In this document: positions 1-8,603 of the stretch, piece after piece
Layout: each line of letters begins with the position of its first letter
Position numbering within the stretch: the stretch's first letter is position 1
NCBI RefSeq assembly: GCF_037126285.1
Contig: NZ_CP147012.1
Coordinates: forward strand, 4,734,676 to 4,798,675
Source of the DNA: Bernardetia sp. MNP-M8
GTDB lineage: Bacteria > Bacteroidota > Bacteroidia > Cytophagales > Bernardetiaceae
Direction: 5' to 3'
Length of the DNA stretch: 64,000 bases
Translations under genes and position numbers: made by a program
Notes under the pieces: model-generated
Database searches by the model: none
What the model saw: only the letters and a program-made list of their open reading frames with translations
Told to the model about the DNA's origin: nothing

Positions 1-1
1 A

Positions 2-238
2 AAACATAAATCTAAAATTGAGGGAAAACAAAATTCCAAAACAGAATTTTATTATGAAGTAGTTTTAGAAGAACCCTTTACCAAAAATGATCAACTAGAA
101 TTTCAAATAGATACGAAAAAACTATTTACAGATAAAGAAGATAAAAATAAGAAACTTTTAGCTCAATTTTTACCTGCTCTGACTACTTTAAACAGATTGA
201 TGGATTCAAAAATTGTTGTTAATGAGGATAAAATATAA
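2..238 (+). CDS. 3' end of a truncated gene, function unknown
   Basis: An open frame enters from the left edge and runs for 78 codons to a TAA. The translated tail is rich in Lys, Glu and Asp, contains the segment FYYEVVLEEPFTKNDQLEF and ends in VVNEDKI. No start codon lies in the window and I recognise no domain. The alternation of hydrophobic and polar residues in the first half suggests beta strands, but this is weak. It converges on clpS, whose stop codon lies about 100 bases downstream on the other strand. The reading frame is uninterrupted, so it is probably a real gene whose N-terminal part lies outside the window. Confidence 0.55.
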   Translation, partial: KHKSKIEGKQNSKTEFYYEVVLEEPFTKNDQLEFQIDTKKLFTDKEDKNKKLLAQFLPALTTLNRLMDSKIVVNEDKI

Positions 239-341
239 AATAAGGCTCACAAAATAATTTTGAAAGCCATCCAATCAACAGAAAAATAGTAAAGTATTGT
301 ATTTCCATTCACAACTCACCATTAATAATTCATAATTTCTT

Positions 342-668
342 TTAATCTACTTCTGCCGAAATTCCACGTTCGCAAATTGCGTTACGCATCGGAACGAGGT
401 CATTCCAAGAACCTTCTTTTACAGAACATTTGCCCTTAAAATGAATAATAAGTGTACATTGTTCTGCTTGTGGTGCTGAATGCTGACAAACCTCAACTAA
501 AGTATCGATAACGTGGTCAAACGTATTTACTTCATCATTAAAAACAATTAAACGATGACCTTCCTCTGTTTTTGTGTCTACTTCTTCTAAAACTTCTGTT
601 TCTGTATTAGAATAAAAATTAGTAGATAAATTATTGGAAAATTTAGAAGAATTTGAAAATTGATTCAT
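342..668 (-). CDS. clpS: ATP-dependent Clp protease adaptor ClpS
   Basis: A 108-residue protein. Its C-terminal three quarters match the ClpS family: RLIVFNDEVNTFDHVIDTL contains the usual V-x-N-D-x-x-N-T-F core that binds N-degron substrates, and the later GKCSVKEG and ICERGISAEV segments match the family's end. ClpS delivers N-end-rule substrates to ClpA/ClpC-ClpP in the cytoplasm. I chose the internal ATG whose complement is at 666-668, because the longer open frame (to 767) adds 33 residues unlike ClpS and runs across a small palindromic repeat. The residues before about position 35 are Asn/Ser-rich and look like a disordered tail. No Clp ATPase lies nearby. Confidence 0.93.
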   Translation of the reverse strand: MNQFSNSSKFSNNLSTNFYSNTETEVLEEVDTKTEEGHRLIVFNDEVNTFDHVIDTLVEVCQHSAPQAEQCTLIIHFKGKCSVKEGSWNDLVPMRNAICERGISAEVD

Positions 669-711
669 AATTGAAATAAGATTGATATAAAAACTTAAAA
701 TGAAATATATA

Positions 712-738
712 GCCGTTTTTGGTGTACTCACCGACGAC
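712..738. repeat. REP-like palindrome, copy 1 (GGTG/CACC type)
   Basis: GCCGTTTTTGGTG is followed after two bases by CTCACCGACGAC. It is a degenerate copy of a palindrome also seen at 25024-25050, 45539-45565, 58709-58746 and 29967-30003. It sits just upstream of the clpS start. Confidence 0.5.
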
Positions 739-800
739 TTTACTATACAAAAATACGATATTATCAAAAAAATAACTAAATTTTTAAAGGAATAGTTTAC

Positions 801-834
801 AAACCTACCAAATTTTTAAAAATCTGATAGGTTT
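801..834. repeat. Intergenic palindrome between clpS and hisC
   Basis: The arms AAACCTA (801-807) and TAGGTTT (828-834) pair perfectly, and AAATTTTTAAAAAT lies inside. There is no T-run beyond the stem on the hisC-exit strand, so it looks more like a small dispersed palindrome than an intrinsic terminator, although weak termination of hisC is possible. Confidence 0.5.
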
Positions 835-855
835 TAACATTTTACTTCTATTTTT

Positions 856-2043
856 TTATTTATATCTTCCTAATGTGCTTAAAAGCAATTCATTTTCTTC
901 AGGTGTTCCGATGGTTATTCTCAAACAACCTTCACAAAGTGGTTCTTTTGAGCGATTTCTGACCACAATTTCATTTTGCTTTATCAAGAAATTATACACT
1001 TCTTCTACTTTAGAAGCATCTTTTAGTTTTACCAAAATGAAATTTGTATCTGATGGATAGACTTTTTCAATAAAACTAAACTTACTTTCCTTATTATTTT
1101 CACTTCTGAGTTCTTCAATCAGTTTGTCACGCTCAAAATTCAAAACTTGAATAGCTTGTTCCACATTTTGAGAAAGACTTAAAGCCTTTAAAGCAATTTT
1201 TTGAGTAAGCATATTTACATTGTAAGGTGGCTTTGTACGCTTATAATATTCCATTATTTCAGCAGAAGAAAATGCCATTCCCAAACGAACTCCTGCCATT
1301 CCCCACGCCTTAGAAAGTGTTTGCAAGACTACAATATTTGGAAAATTCTCTAATTCATTTATAAAACTAGCTTCTTTTGCATTTTCAGCAAAATCAATAT
1401 ATGCCTCATCCACTACAACAATTCCATCAAAAAATTGACATAATTCTTTTATATCATTTTTATCAATCAAATTTCCTGTTGGATTATTGGGGCTACAAAC
1501 AAAAATAAGTTTTGTATTGGCATCAATTTGCTTTTTTATTCCTTCCAAATCCAATTGAAAATCAGTTGTAAGCAATGTTTTTCTGATTTCTACATCGTTT
1601 ATTGTTGCCGAAACTGAATACATTCCATACGTCGGAGGACAAACAATAATATTATCTTTTTGAGGAATACAGAAAATTCTGAAAAGTAAATCAATGGCTT
1701 CATCGCTTCCATTTCCTACAAAAATCTGATTTTCATTTACATTTTTCAGTTTCGAAAGCTGTGCTTTTATATCTCGTTGGTGTGGGTCAGGATAACGATT
1801 GTAGTCCGTCTGAACCATTTCTGAAAGTGGAGAACCAAGTGCATTTTCATTGGCATCTAAAAAGATAGGTGCAGGAGTTTCAAAATTTTCATCTATTTTT
1901 GTAACTTCTATATCGCTTTTTTTATATTCATCTCTTGCCGAAGAATAAGCTTTAAGTGTCAGAATATTCGGACGAATGAGTTTTTGTAAATCAAAATTTG
2001 TTTTTGATTGTGTATTTTTTGAAGTAATTATATCTTGATTCAT
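856..2043 (-). CDS. hisC: Histidinol-phosphate aminotransferase
   Basis: A 395-residue class-II-like PLP aminotransferase that converts imidazole-acetol phosphate and glutamate to histidinol phosphate, a late step of histidine synthesis. Family marks are FLDANENALGSP near residue 61, YPDPHQ near 84, FVGNGSDEAIDLL near 108, CSPNNPTG near 183, VVVDEAYIDF near 209, and the PLP-binding LSKAWGMAGVRLG with Lys245. Length is slightly above the usual 350-360 because of an N-terminal extension of about 30 residues; an internal start is possible but none is clearly better. It stands alone: no other his gene adjoins it and hisH lies about 24 kb away, so the his pathway is not one operon here. No His-codon-rich leader is seen in the 147 bases upstream. 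Confidence 0.95.
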   Translation of the reverse strand: MNQDIITSKNTQSKTNFDLQKLIRPNILTLKAYSSARDEYKKSDIEVTKIDENFETPAPIFLDANENALGSPLSEMVQTDYNRYPDPHQRDIKAQLSKLKNVNENQIFVGNGSDEAIDLLFRIFCIPQKDNIIVCPPTYGMYSVSATINDVEIRKTLLTTDFQLDLEGIKKQIDANTKLIFVCSPNNPTGNLIDKNDIKELCQFFDGIVVVDEAYIDFAENAKEASFINELENFPNIVVLQTLSKAWGMAGVRLGMAFSSAEIMEYYKRTKPPYNVNMLTQKIALKALSLSQNVEQAIQVLNFERDKLIEELRSENNKESKFSFIEKVYPSDTNFILVKLKDASKVEEVYNFLIKQNEIVVRNRSKEPLCEGCLRITIGTPEENELLLSTLGRYK

Positions 2044-2190
2044 AAAGCCGTGTAACTGATTTGCGAGTGATTTATATGATTTATAAGATGAAATACAGGA
2101 TAATACAACTGAAAGTCAGCTTAGCTAATTTCTTTTTTTTTTACAAATTTAATTCATTTCTCATTAATCACTAACAATTAATCATTATTT

Positions 2191-2802
2191 ATGCAGACTC
2201 CTCTTTCTTTCTATTTTTCAGATGTTGCCTTCGAAGCTGGTGTCGATGAAGTAGGGCGTGGTTGTTTGGCTGGAAGTGTGGTAGCTGCTGCCGTTATTTT
2301 CCCAAAAGGCTATCGAAACTCATTTTTGAACGATTCGAAAAAGTTATCTAAAAAAGATAGAGAAGAGTTGGATATAGAAATACGAGAAAGTGCGCTTTCT
2401 TTTGCTATTGCAGAAGCAAGTCCTGCCGAAATTGATAAAATTAATATTTTGAATGCTTCTTTTTTGGCAATGCAACGAGCTATTATCCAACTAAATCCTG
2501 TTCCTGAATTTTTAATTATTGATGGAAATCGTTTCAAAACTGATCTTAAAATTCCTTATGAGTGTATCATAAAAGGAGATTCGAAATACTTATCAATTGC
2601 AGCAGCTTCTATTTTAGCCAAAAATTATAGAGATGACTTTATGATAAAGTTAGCTGAAAAATATCCTTATTATGGTTGGGAAACAAATGTTGGTTATCCT
2701 ACCAAAAAGCACAAACTAGGAATTGCAGAACACGGTTTAACAGAGTTTCATAGAAAAACGTTTAACAGCAGTCTGCAATTGGATTTGAGGTTTCAGAAAT
2801 AG
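2191..2802 (+). CDS. rnhB: Ribonuclease HII
   Basis: A 203-residue cytoplasmic endonuclease that nicks the RNA strand of RNA-DNA hybrids and starts removal of misincorporated ribonucleotides. The first catalytic pair is in GVDEVGRGCLAG (Asp19, Glu20), followed by the family blocks NDSKKLS, LIIDGN (third acidic residue) and KGDSKYLSIAAASILAK, then the C-terminal GYPTKKH and FHRKTFN motifs. The length is typical. It is divergent from hisC with a 147-base shared upstream region, and convergent with the TolC-like gene 32 bases downstream. Confidence 0.95.
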   Translation: MQTPLSFYFSDVAFEAGVDEVGRGCLAGSVVAAAVIFPKGYRNSFLNDSKKLSKKDREELDIEIRESALSFAIAEASPAEIDKINILNASFLAMQRAIIQLNPVPEFLIIDGNRFKTDLKIPYECIIKGDSKYLSIAAASILAKNYRDDFMIKLAEKYPYYGWETNVGYPTKKHKLGIAEHGLTEFHRKTFNSSLQLDLRFQK

Positions 2803-2834
2803 TTGTAACAAATAAATTAGCTGATTTTGAATTT

Positions 2835-4214
2835 TTATTCTGTCAAACCTCCTGTAAGTCGTATCAATGTTGTATTTGCATCAATCAAATTGTAAGTGGC
2901 TTGTAATTCATTAAAAGCTGCATTTTGAAAAGCATTTTGAATTTGGCGATAATCAAATGAATTTATCAAACCAGAATTATAACGCTCTTCCAAAATCTGT
3001 AAATTTTGTTCAGAGACATTTTTACTTTCTGTAGATAAAGCTAATAATTGTCTTCTGACATTATACAAATCAAAAGCTCTTGCCAAATCTCTTGAGAGCG
3101 TGAGTTTGTTTTGGTCAATAGTAAGATTGCCTATGTTTTCAGAAATTTTGGCTCTCTGAACAGCTCTTTTTAATTGTCCTCCATTAAAAAGTGTAAAAGA
3201 TAAATTAAAATTTAGAAAATAATTAGTTGTTTTTGCATTAATAGGCTCACTAGGCGATTCTTGATTTCCTGAAAAAGTAGCCTGACTCAAATCTTGTCTG
3301 TTATAATTATATGAGTTTCCTGCTGAAACTGAAAGCTGTGGTATAGTAGCAGCTTGATTTAAGAGTGTTGCATCGTGTAAAATGGCTTGAGAAATTAAAA
3401 GACGATTCAAATCTGGGTTGGCTTCAAACATTTGTTTTTCTAGGTCTGCAAACTGATAAGTTTCTGCTGGAGCTTGTAGTTTTTCATTTATTTCATATAC
3501 TTTTTCTACTTCTTTTTCTCCCATCAAAACATTCAAATCACGTACAGCATTTCGATATACTAATTCTTGATTGATTAAATTAATAGAATCTGTCAGGAAA
3601 TTAGTTTTGGTAAGAAGTGTTTCGGCAGTTGTGGCAGTTCCTAAATCTACTTGTACTTCTGAATAACGATTTCTATCTCTTGAGTAATTCAATACTTTTT
3701 TCAAGACCTCAATGCGTTCTTTTTCCAAAACTACTCTATAATATCCCAAAATAACAGCTTGAATGGCATTTTGAATCACAATTTCTGCATTTCCTTCTGA
3801 TTCTTCTTGCAATTGTTCCAAACGATGCTTGGCAATTTTGGTTCTGAATCCATTAAAAACTACCCAACTTACATTAAGCGCAGGTTGAATACTATTATTA
3901 ATCGTGATTCCAGATAAAAATGAGGCAGGGTTATCTACATTATTTACACCATTGTTTTGTTGTAAAAGAAGATTGATAGTTGGATAACGTCCAGTTTCTC
4001 CCCAATTATTATTGAGGGTAGCTTGGTTGATGCGTTCTCTTTCTATCAAAATTCCGTAGTTGTTTTTGAGACTTTGAGCTATTGCTTCTTGAAGGGTAAG
4101 AGTAGAGTTTGTAGTCTTGAAAACTTGATTGCTCTGAGCAAAAGAAGAAGAGAAAATAAAAACAAGTACGAAAGTAAAGTAAAATTTATAAACAGAAGAG
4201 GAAATACTTTTCAT
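2835..4214 (-). CDS. TolC-family outer membrane efflux protein
   Basis: A 459-residue precursor with an N-terminal Lys-containing hydrophobic signal peptide ending near SSFAQ (about residue 26). The mature part has the two repeated helical-hairpin (OEP) halves expected of TolC-like channels: LTLQEAIAQSLKNNYGILIERE and later ALNVSWVVFNGFRTKIAKHRL in the first, and FEANPDLNRLLISQ followed by NLSFTLFNGGQLKRAVQRAK in the second. Such proteins form a trimeric outer membrane and periplasmic conduit for type I secretion or RND efflux. No inner-membrane pump or adaptor gene is next to it, so its substrate cannot be inferred. The upstream gap is about 200 bases with no recognisable regulator site. Confidence 0.9.
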   Translation of the reverse strand: MKSISSSVYKFYFTFVLVFIFSSSFAQSNQVFKTTNSTLTLQEAIAQSLKNNYGILIERERINQATLNNNWGETGRYPTINLLLQQNNGVNNVDNPASFLSGITINNSIQPALNVSWVVFNGFRTKIAKHRLEQLQEESEGNAEIVIQNAIQAVILGYYRVVLEKERIEVLKKVLNYSRDRNRYSEVQVDLGTATTAETLLTKTNFLTDSINLINQELVYRNAVRDLNVLMGEKEVEKVYEINEKLQAPAETYQFADLEKQMFEANPDLNRLLISQAILHDATLLNQAATIPQLSVSAGNSYNYNRQDLSQATFSGNQESPSEPINAKTTNYFLNFNLSFTLFNGGQLKRAVQRAKISENIGNLTIDQNKLTLSRDLARAFDLYNVRRQLLALSTESKNVSEQNLQILEERYNSGLINSFDYRQIQNAFQNAAFNELQATYNLIDANTTLIRLTGGLTE

Positions 4215-4412
4215 AAAATGAGGAGTTGATAAAATGTAAAATCAATAGAAAATGAGAAAAATCAATATAATTTTCTAAGCAGTTACAAAACAACTCAATT
4301 CCTTACAAAAGGATAACAAAATAAGAATAGATTAAGAATTTTTAAAATTACATTAACTTATTTTTGCAGCAAATTATTATTTAACTCGCCAATACATTTA
4401 TAAAAAAGTAAT

Positions 4413-5162
4413 TTACTTGCTCAGCAAAATCTCTTCATATTCTTTTCGTGCTTCTTTATCTATTAGTGGTGTAGATATTTGTGTGGAGTCTTTCATACTT
4501 TTAGCCTCTCTAAGCTGTTTTAAATCTAATTTATTGATATAAACAGGGTCTTTCAAATCAAAAACACGATTAGAGTCACTATCAGCAATATATCTAAAGT
4601 AAATTTGTCCTTTTTCTCTCTCTACTGTCCAGTCGATAGTTCTTGTATTTTTTGGTGTTACAGCTCTGAAATAACGTCCTCTATTATCTGATACATACAT
4701 TACAACAGCATCTTTCCAATCATAGAAACCATCTTGATTAGAATCTTCTTGAAGAGTTTTGTATAAAATGATAGTAGAAGACTCTTTATATGTTCCTACC
4801 TCTTCGAAAGAAAAAGCTATACGTTTAAATTTTTGTGTAGTCAGAAGATGAGTTTCTTTCGTTTTTTCATCAAAGAAAATTAGATTGTGAGCATTCTGTG
4901 AAATATCTTCGGCTGTTTTTCCGTCATCTGTATAACGAGCTTCTGCAATATCTCGCTCATTAACAATTTGCATTGGAATAACTGTAAAATCTGTATTTTT
5001 TATAGAAACAGGCTGCCCATAAATTACTCTCCTTGTATCTTTATCAGTTGAGTTGTCTGAAATAGGCTGACGAGAGTTGCAACTACCAAATGACACTGAA
5101 AGAATAAATAGAAAGAAATAGCTAAATTTTGAAATAGGAATAAAAGAGTATTTTTTTTTCAT
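4413..5162 (-). CDS. Lipoprotein with two calcium-loop-like motifs, function unknown
   Basis: A 249-residue protein with a type II signal peptide; the lipobox is SFGSC with the lipidated Cys at residue 28. I recognise no family. Two 12-residue acidic loops of the EF-hand/dockerin type are visible: DSNQDGFYDWKD (residues 140-151) and DSDSNRVFDLKD (residues 194-205); the surrounding strands (VVMYVSDNRGRYFRAVTP, YFRYIADSD) suggest a beta-propeller-like or repeat fold. Location is likely the periplasmic or outer face of a membrane. The second loop lacks the usual Gly, so calcium binding is an inference. It lies about 150 bases upstream, in the direction of transcription, of nothing co-directional except the TolC-like gene 200 bases on. 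Confidence 0.7.
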   Translation of the reverse strand: MKKKYSFIPISKFSYFFLFILSVSFGSCNSRQPISDNSTDKDTRRVIYGQPVSIKNTDFTVIPMQIVNERDIAEARYTDDGKTAEDISQNAHNLIFFDEKTKETHLLTTQKFKRIAFSFEEVGTYKESSTIILYKTLQEDSNQDGFYDWKDAVVMYVSDNRGRYFRAVTPKNTRTIDWTVEREKGQIYFRYIADSDSNRVFDLKDPVYINKLDLKQLREAKSMKDSTQISTPLIDKEARKEYEEILLSK

Positions 5163-5317
5163 CTGTAAAACAGGGAATTATTTTAAATAGAATAATATAT
5201 AAAGGGAATAAACACACAGTATATTTATTTGAACTATTTTTTCAAACAAATATATTGCACAATTTAGCTAAAAATATAAATAAAGAAAACTATAACTCAT
5301 CAAAATTTATATTACCC

Positions 5318-6961
5318 TTACTGTAATATTAAATTATCTTTACTCTCTTTTCCTGAGTTTGGAATTTGTAATGTGAAAATAGAACCTGTCTTATAATTAG
5401 ATTGTAATTGGAGAGTTCCTTCCAGTTGGTCAACGGTTTGTTTGACTACATAAAGTCCTAAGCCTGCTCCCTGTGAACGTTCATTTCCTCTATAAAACAT
5501 TTCAAACACTTTGTCTAATTGTTCTTCTTCAATTCCCTGACCATTATCCTCAATTATAATTGAAGCATGCATTCTGGTAACTCGTACCGAAATTTTGACA
5601 AAAGATTTTTTTTCTCTTTGTGTTTTATATTCTATTGAATTTGCAATCAGACATTCCAAAATTATATAAAGGCGTTCTGTATCAGAATAAAAATTTATTT
5701 CTTGAGTAATTTCTTTTTTAAATTCTACTCCTTCTGCTCCCTCTACAAATTTAGCTTCTTCTATAAGTTGAGAAATAAATCCATCAAAATGAATACGTTC
5801 TTTTTTTACTTTAAAATTTTTATTGGCTACATATGCCAAAATTTTATTTACATAATAATCTAATTTGTGCAGACTTTTTCCAATATTTGACACATAAAAG
5901 GACAGATTAGTATTTTCTTCAAATTCTATCTGAATAACATTTATCAATCCTAAAGCAGAAGCTATTGGAGAACGTACGTTATGAGAAACGCTATATACAA
6001 ACTTATCTAATTCATAATTTCTTTTCTCTAACTCTGCATTTTTATCAAATAATAGTTTTTGTATTTTCTGACGTTCTTCTACTTCATTTCTCAATGTTTT
6101 TGTTTTTATTCTAACTTGTTTGCGTAGTGTAAAAACCCAACTTCCTACCACAACAATTACTAATAGAAGAATAGCAGCTATCCATTTTAGACGTTTTAAT
6201 AAAATCGTATAGGCTTCTTTTTCATTGTCAAACCATTTTACATAAAGCTCTGAATAAATTCTGTTTTCTTTTATTCTATTCATTCCCTCTTCAATGTCTT
6301 TGGCTAATTTTTTATTTCCTTTCTTAACAACAAAAGAAAGGTTTTTTGAAAAAACAAACTCTTCACTTACAGCCAAATTATCGAAATTATGTTCTTCTAT
6401 AAACTTATGAGCTGTATATTGGTTAATAATTGCGTAATTACATCTTCCAGAAGCTATTATTTTAAGTGCATGCAACTCAGTTACAGCCTGAATCATTTTT
6501 ATTGTAGAGTCTTCTTTTTTTATATATTCTTCTGCTATTGCATTAGCAGTTACTACAATAGTCTGATTTTTTAATTGAGAAATTGATTTTACGGTAGGAC
6601 TTTTTTTATTTCTGACAATGATATAAGAAACTACATCATGATGAGGTAAATAATCTATTTTTGCGACTCGTTCTTCAGAATAAAACATATCAGCTACATT
6701 TATTCGTCCCTTTGGCTGTTCTAGTTCTTCTCTAATATTTGTCCAGTCTCCGAGTTGAATCTCTACCTCATATCCCATTTCTTTTCCAATTGCTCTCATT
6801 ATATCAACATGAAAACCATCATATTCGCCTTTTTTATTAATAAATTCATACGGTGGATAATCATAATCTGAACCAAAAATGATTTTTTTAGTAGAATCAT
6901 TTTGTCCAAATAGTGAAATAGTATAAAAAATAAAAAAGAGTAAAAATGCGTATCTCATCAA
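5318..6961 (-). CDS. Sensor histidine kinase with periplasmic solute-binding sensor domain
   Basis: A 547-residue hybrid. A signal peptide (residues 1-20) leads into a family-3 solute-binding (SBP_bac_3-like) domain, about residues 26-250, starting FGSDYDYPPYEF and including DGFHVDIMRAIG; one membrane segment follows near 260-280 (WIAAILLLVIVVVG). A coiled linker leads to the dimerisation helix with VSHNVRSPIAS (phospho-acceptor His327) and a HATPase domain with the N-box ECLIANSIEYK and the G-boxes DNGQGI and GAGLGLYVVK. It should sense a small solute, probably amino-acid-like, directly in the periplasm. No response regulator or receiver domain is nearby, so it is an orphan whose partner is unknown. 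Confidence 0.9.
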   Translation of the reverse strand: MMRYAFLLFFIFYTISLFGQNDSTKKIIFGSDYDYPPYEFINKKGEYDGFHVDIMRAIGKEMGYEVEIQLGDWTNIREELEQPKGRINVADMFYSEERVAKIDYLPHHDVVSYIIVRNKKSPTVKSISQLKNQTIVVTANAIAEEYIKKEDSTIKMIQAVTELHALKIIASGRCNYAIINQYTAHKFIEEHNFDNLAVSEEFVFSKNLSFVVKKGNKKLAKDIEEGMNRIKENRIYSELYVKWFDNEKEAYTILLKRLKWIAAILLLVIVVVGSWVFTLRKQVRIKTKTLRNEVEERQKIQKLLFDKNAELEKRNYELDKFVYSVSHNVRSPIASALGLINVIQIEFEENTNLSFYVSNIGKSLHKLDYYVNKILAYVANKNFKVKKERIHFDGFISQLIEEAKFVEGAEGVEFKKEITQEINFYSDTERLYIILECLIANSIEYKTQREKKSFVKISVRVTRMHASIIIEDNGQGIEEEQLDKVFEMFYRGNERSQGAGLGLYVVKQTVDQLEGTLQLQSNYKTGSIFTLQIPNSGKESKDNLILQ

Positions 6962-7084
6962 GAATTACAATAATTAAAGGAATAACAATTATTTCTAACT
7001 TGTAATAAATCGTAATAAGATACGTATTTTTTTTAAAATTATGGACTTTATAAAACTGATTTTTAAGAGAGACAGTCTAAAGGC

Positions 7085-7573
7085 TTAAAAAAGGTCTACT
7101 ATTTTTATCATTTTTCCTCTAAATTCAAAACTTTCACCTTTCTTTTTTCCACTCATTACTTCATAAATAGGAGCAGCAGTAGAAATAGCAAAATAACCAC
7201 TTGGTTTATCATTAATTTTAAGTTCTGCCAAACTGATAGAAATATAAAATTTTTGATTTGCATCTGTAATAACGACAGCTCCCAAATCTACCGAAGTATT
7301 GATTTTTTGAGTAGAAATTCTAGACAAAATTTCTAATTTATCTTTTGCTTCTACAAATTGTTTTGCATACATATCTCTATCTTGTTGCAACTGAGTTCGA
7401 AATGATTCAAACTTTTCTTCCATACTTCCTTTTTCTTCGTTAGCACTTTCTTGAGCTTCGTTCATAGCATCTTTAGCATCATTTGCTATTTCGCTCTGTT
7501 TCTTGCGAGCAGCTTCCAAAAGCTGTTTTTTCAATAAGATATTAGATTCGGTGTTTGTTGAAGGTGTAGCCAT
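7085..7573 (-). CDS. GreA/GreB C-terminal-like protein with coiled-coil N-terminus
   Basis: A 162-residue cytoplasmic protein. Residues 1-95 form a highly charged coiled coil (EAARKKQSEIANDAKDAM), and residues 96-162 resemble the C-terminal FKBP-like domain of Gre factors: GAVVITDANQKFYIS, then FAISTAAPIYEVMSGKKKG, where the PI-x-x-x-x-x-GKK-G-[DE] signature is clear. True GreA has a similar order, a coiled coil that enters the RNA polymerase secondary channel. The coiled-coil tip lacks an obvious acidic pair that I can place with confidence. It is therefore either a divergent transcript-cleavage factor or another secondary-channel protein. Homologues in Bacteroidota are often mislabelled as 3-oxoacyl-ACP synthase. 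Confidence 0.7.
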   Translation of the reverse strand: MATPSTNTESNILLKKQLLEAARKKQSEIANDAKDAMNEAQESANEEKGSMEEKFESFRTQLQQDRDMYAKQFVEAKDKLEILSRISTQKINTSVDLGAVVITDANQKFYISISLAELKINDKPSGYFAISTAAPIYEVMSGKKKGESFEFRGKMIKIVDLF

Positions 7574-7757
7574 ATTTCTAAAAAATAATGCGATTTTAAA
7601 TAAATAATATAGAAATTCAGAATATCAAAAACAGATTGAATAATAAGATAAATAAAGGATTGATAAAATGACTTTTGATAACGTAAATTTGTTCTAATAG
7701 TTTGATTTTACAGAAAAACTAAACAAAAATTTTATAAAAAATAGTCATCTTTGTACT

Positions 7758-8435
7758 ATGAACAAAAAGACAAATGCAGTTTCTCAAATTCTGACTCTAC
7801 TACAAAAAGAATTTCGCCTAGAATGGCGACAACGAATAGCCTTAAATAGTATTTTGCTTTATCTAGCAGCTACTATTTTTGTGTGTTATTTGAGTTTTCC
7901 ATTGCAAAAACTTCCTCCGTTGGTTTGGAATGCTCTCTTTTGGATAATCTTGATTTTTGCTAGTATTAATGCTATTGCAAAAAGTTTTGTGCAAGAAAGT
8001 GAAGGGAGATATATGTATTTTTATACACTCTTTAAGCCCGAAGTATTGATTATCGCCAAGATGATTTATAATACTTTTTTGATGCTTCTGATTTCATTTT
8101 TAGGAATTACAGGTTATATTTTCGTAATGGGTTCGCCTATACAAGACTGGAATTTATTTTTACTTATTGTTTTGCTTGGTTCAATCGGATTTGCCACTTC
8201 TCTGACACTTATTTCTAGCATTTCGGCACAAACTCAAAATAGTAGTATGCTGATGGCAATTCTTAGTTTTCCTGTTATTTTGCCTTTAGTATTACTTCTG
8301 ATTGATGCTTCCAAAAATGCCATTGACGGATTGGCGTGGAGTGTTAGTAAAGATGAAATTATGCTTTTGGTAGGAATGGATTTGGTTTTGGCAGCATTGG
8401 CTTATATTCTTTTTCCTTTTTTGTGGAGGAGTTAG
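7758..8435 (+). CDS. ccmB: Heme exporter protein CcmB
   Basis: A 225-residue integral membrane protein with six predicted hydrophobic helices. The N-terminal cytoplasmic segment LLQKEFRLEWRQRIALNSILLY and the following LFWIILIFASINAIAKSFVQE match the CcmB family. CcmB is the membrane subunit of the CcmAB transporter for cytochrome c maturation. In many Bacteroidota ccmC follows ccmB; here no ccmA, ccmC or other ccm gene is adjacent, and a 400-base region with the phe leader follows. The sequence CATCTTTG ends at 7753, one mismatch from the Bacteroidota -7 element TAnnTTTG; if it is the promoter, the mRNA would start almost at the ATG. Confidence 0.9.
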   Translation: MNKKTNAVSQILTLLQKEFRLEWRQRIALNSILLYLAATIFVCYLSFPLQKLPPLVWNALFWIILIFASINAIAKSFVQESEGRYMYFYTLFKPEVLIIAKMIYNTFLMLLISFLGITGYIFVMGSPIQDWNLFLLIVLLGSIGFATSLTLISSISAQTQNSSMLMAILSFPVILPLVLLLIDASKNAIDGLAWSVSKDEIMLLVGMDLVLAALAYILFPFLWRS

Positions 8436-8585
8436 AACTAAATTTAGAAGTTTGATTTTAGAAGGTAGAATAAAAAATCAATTTATCTCAATTTTCTAAA
8501 AATAATTCTTGCATTATCCAAAATAAGTGTTTATCATTGTGCATTGGTAGTCGCTTAAAAATGGGCAGACTACAAAAAAAACATT

Positions 8586-8593
8586 CAACTTTG
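8586..8593 (+). promoter_or_regulatory. Possible -7 promoter element of the phe leader
   Basis: CAACTTTG differs by one base from the Bacteroidota -7 consensus TAnnTTTG and lies 10 bases before the leader-peptide ATG. No convincing TTG -33 element is seen at the expected distance, so the assignment is tentative. Confidence 0.3.
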
Positions 8594-8603
8594 TAAAAAA
8601 CAG

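Noticed and set aside
669-767. N-terminal 33-residue extension of ClpS
   Set aside because: The extension is unlike ClpS, crosses a REP-like palindrome, and the internal ATG gives a family-sized protein.
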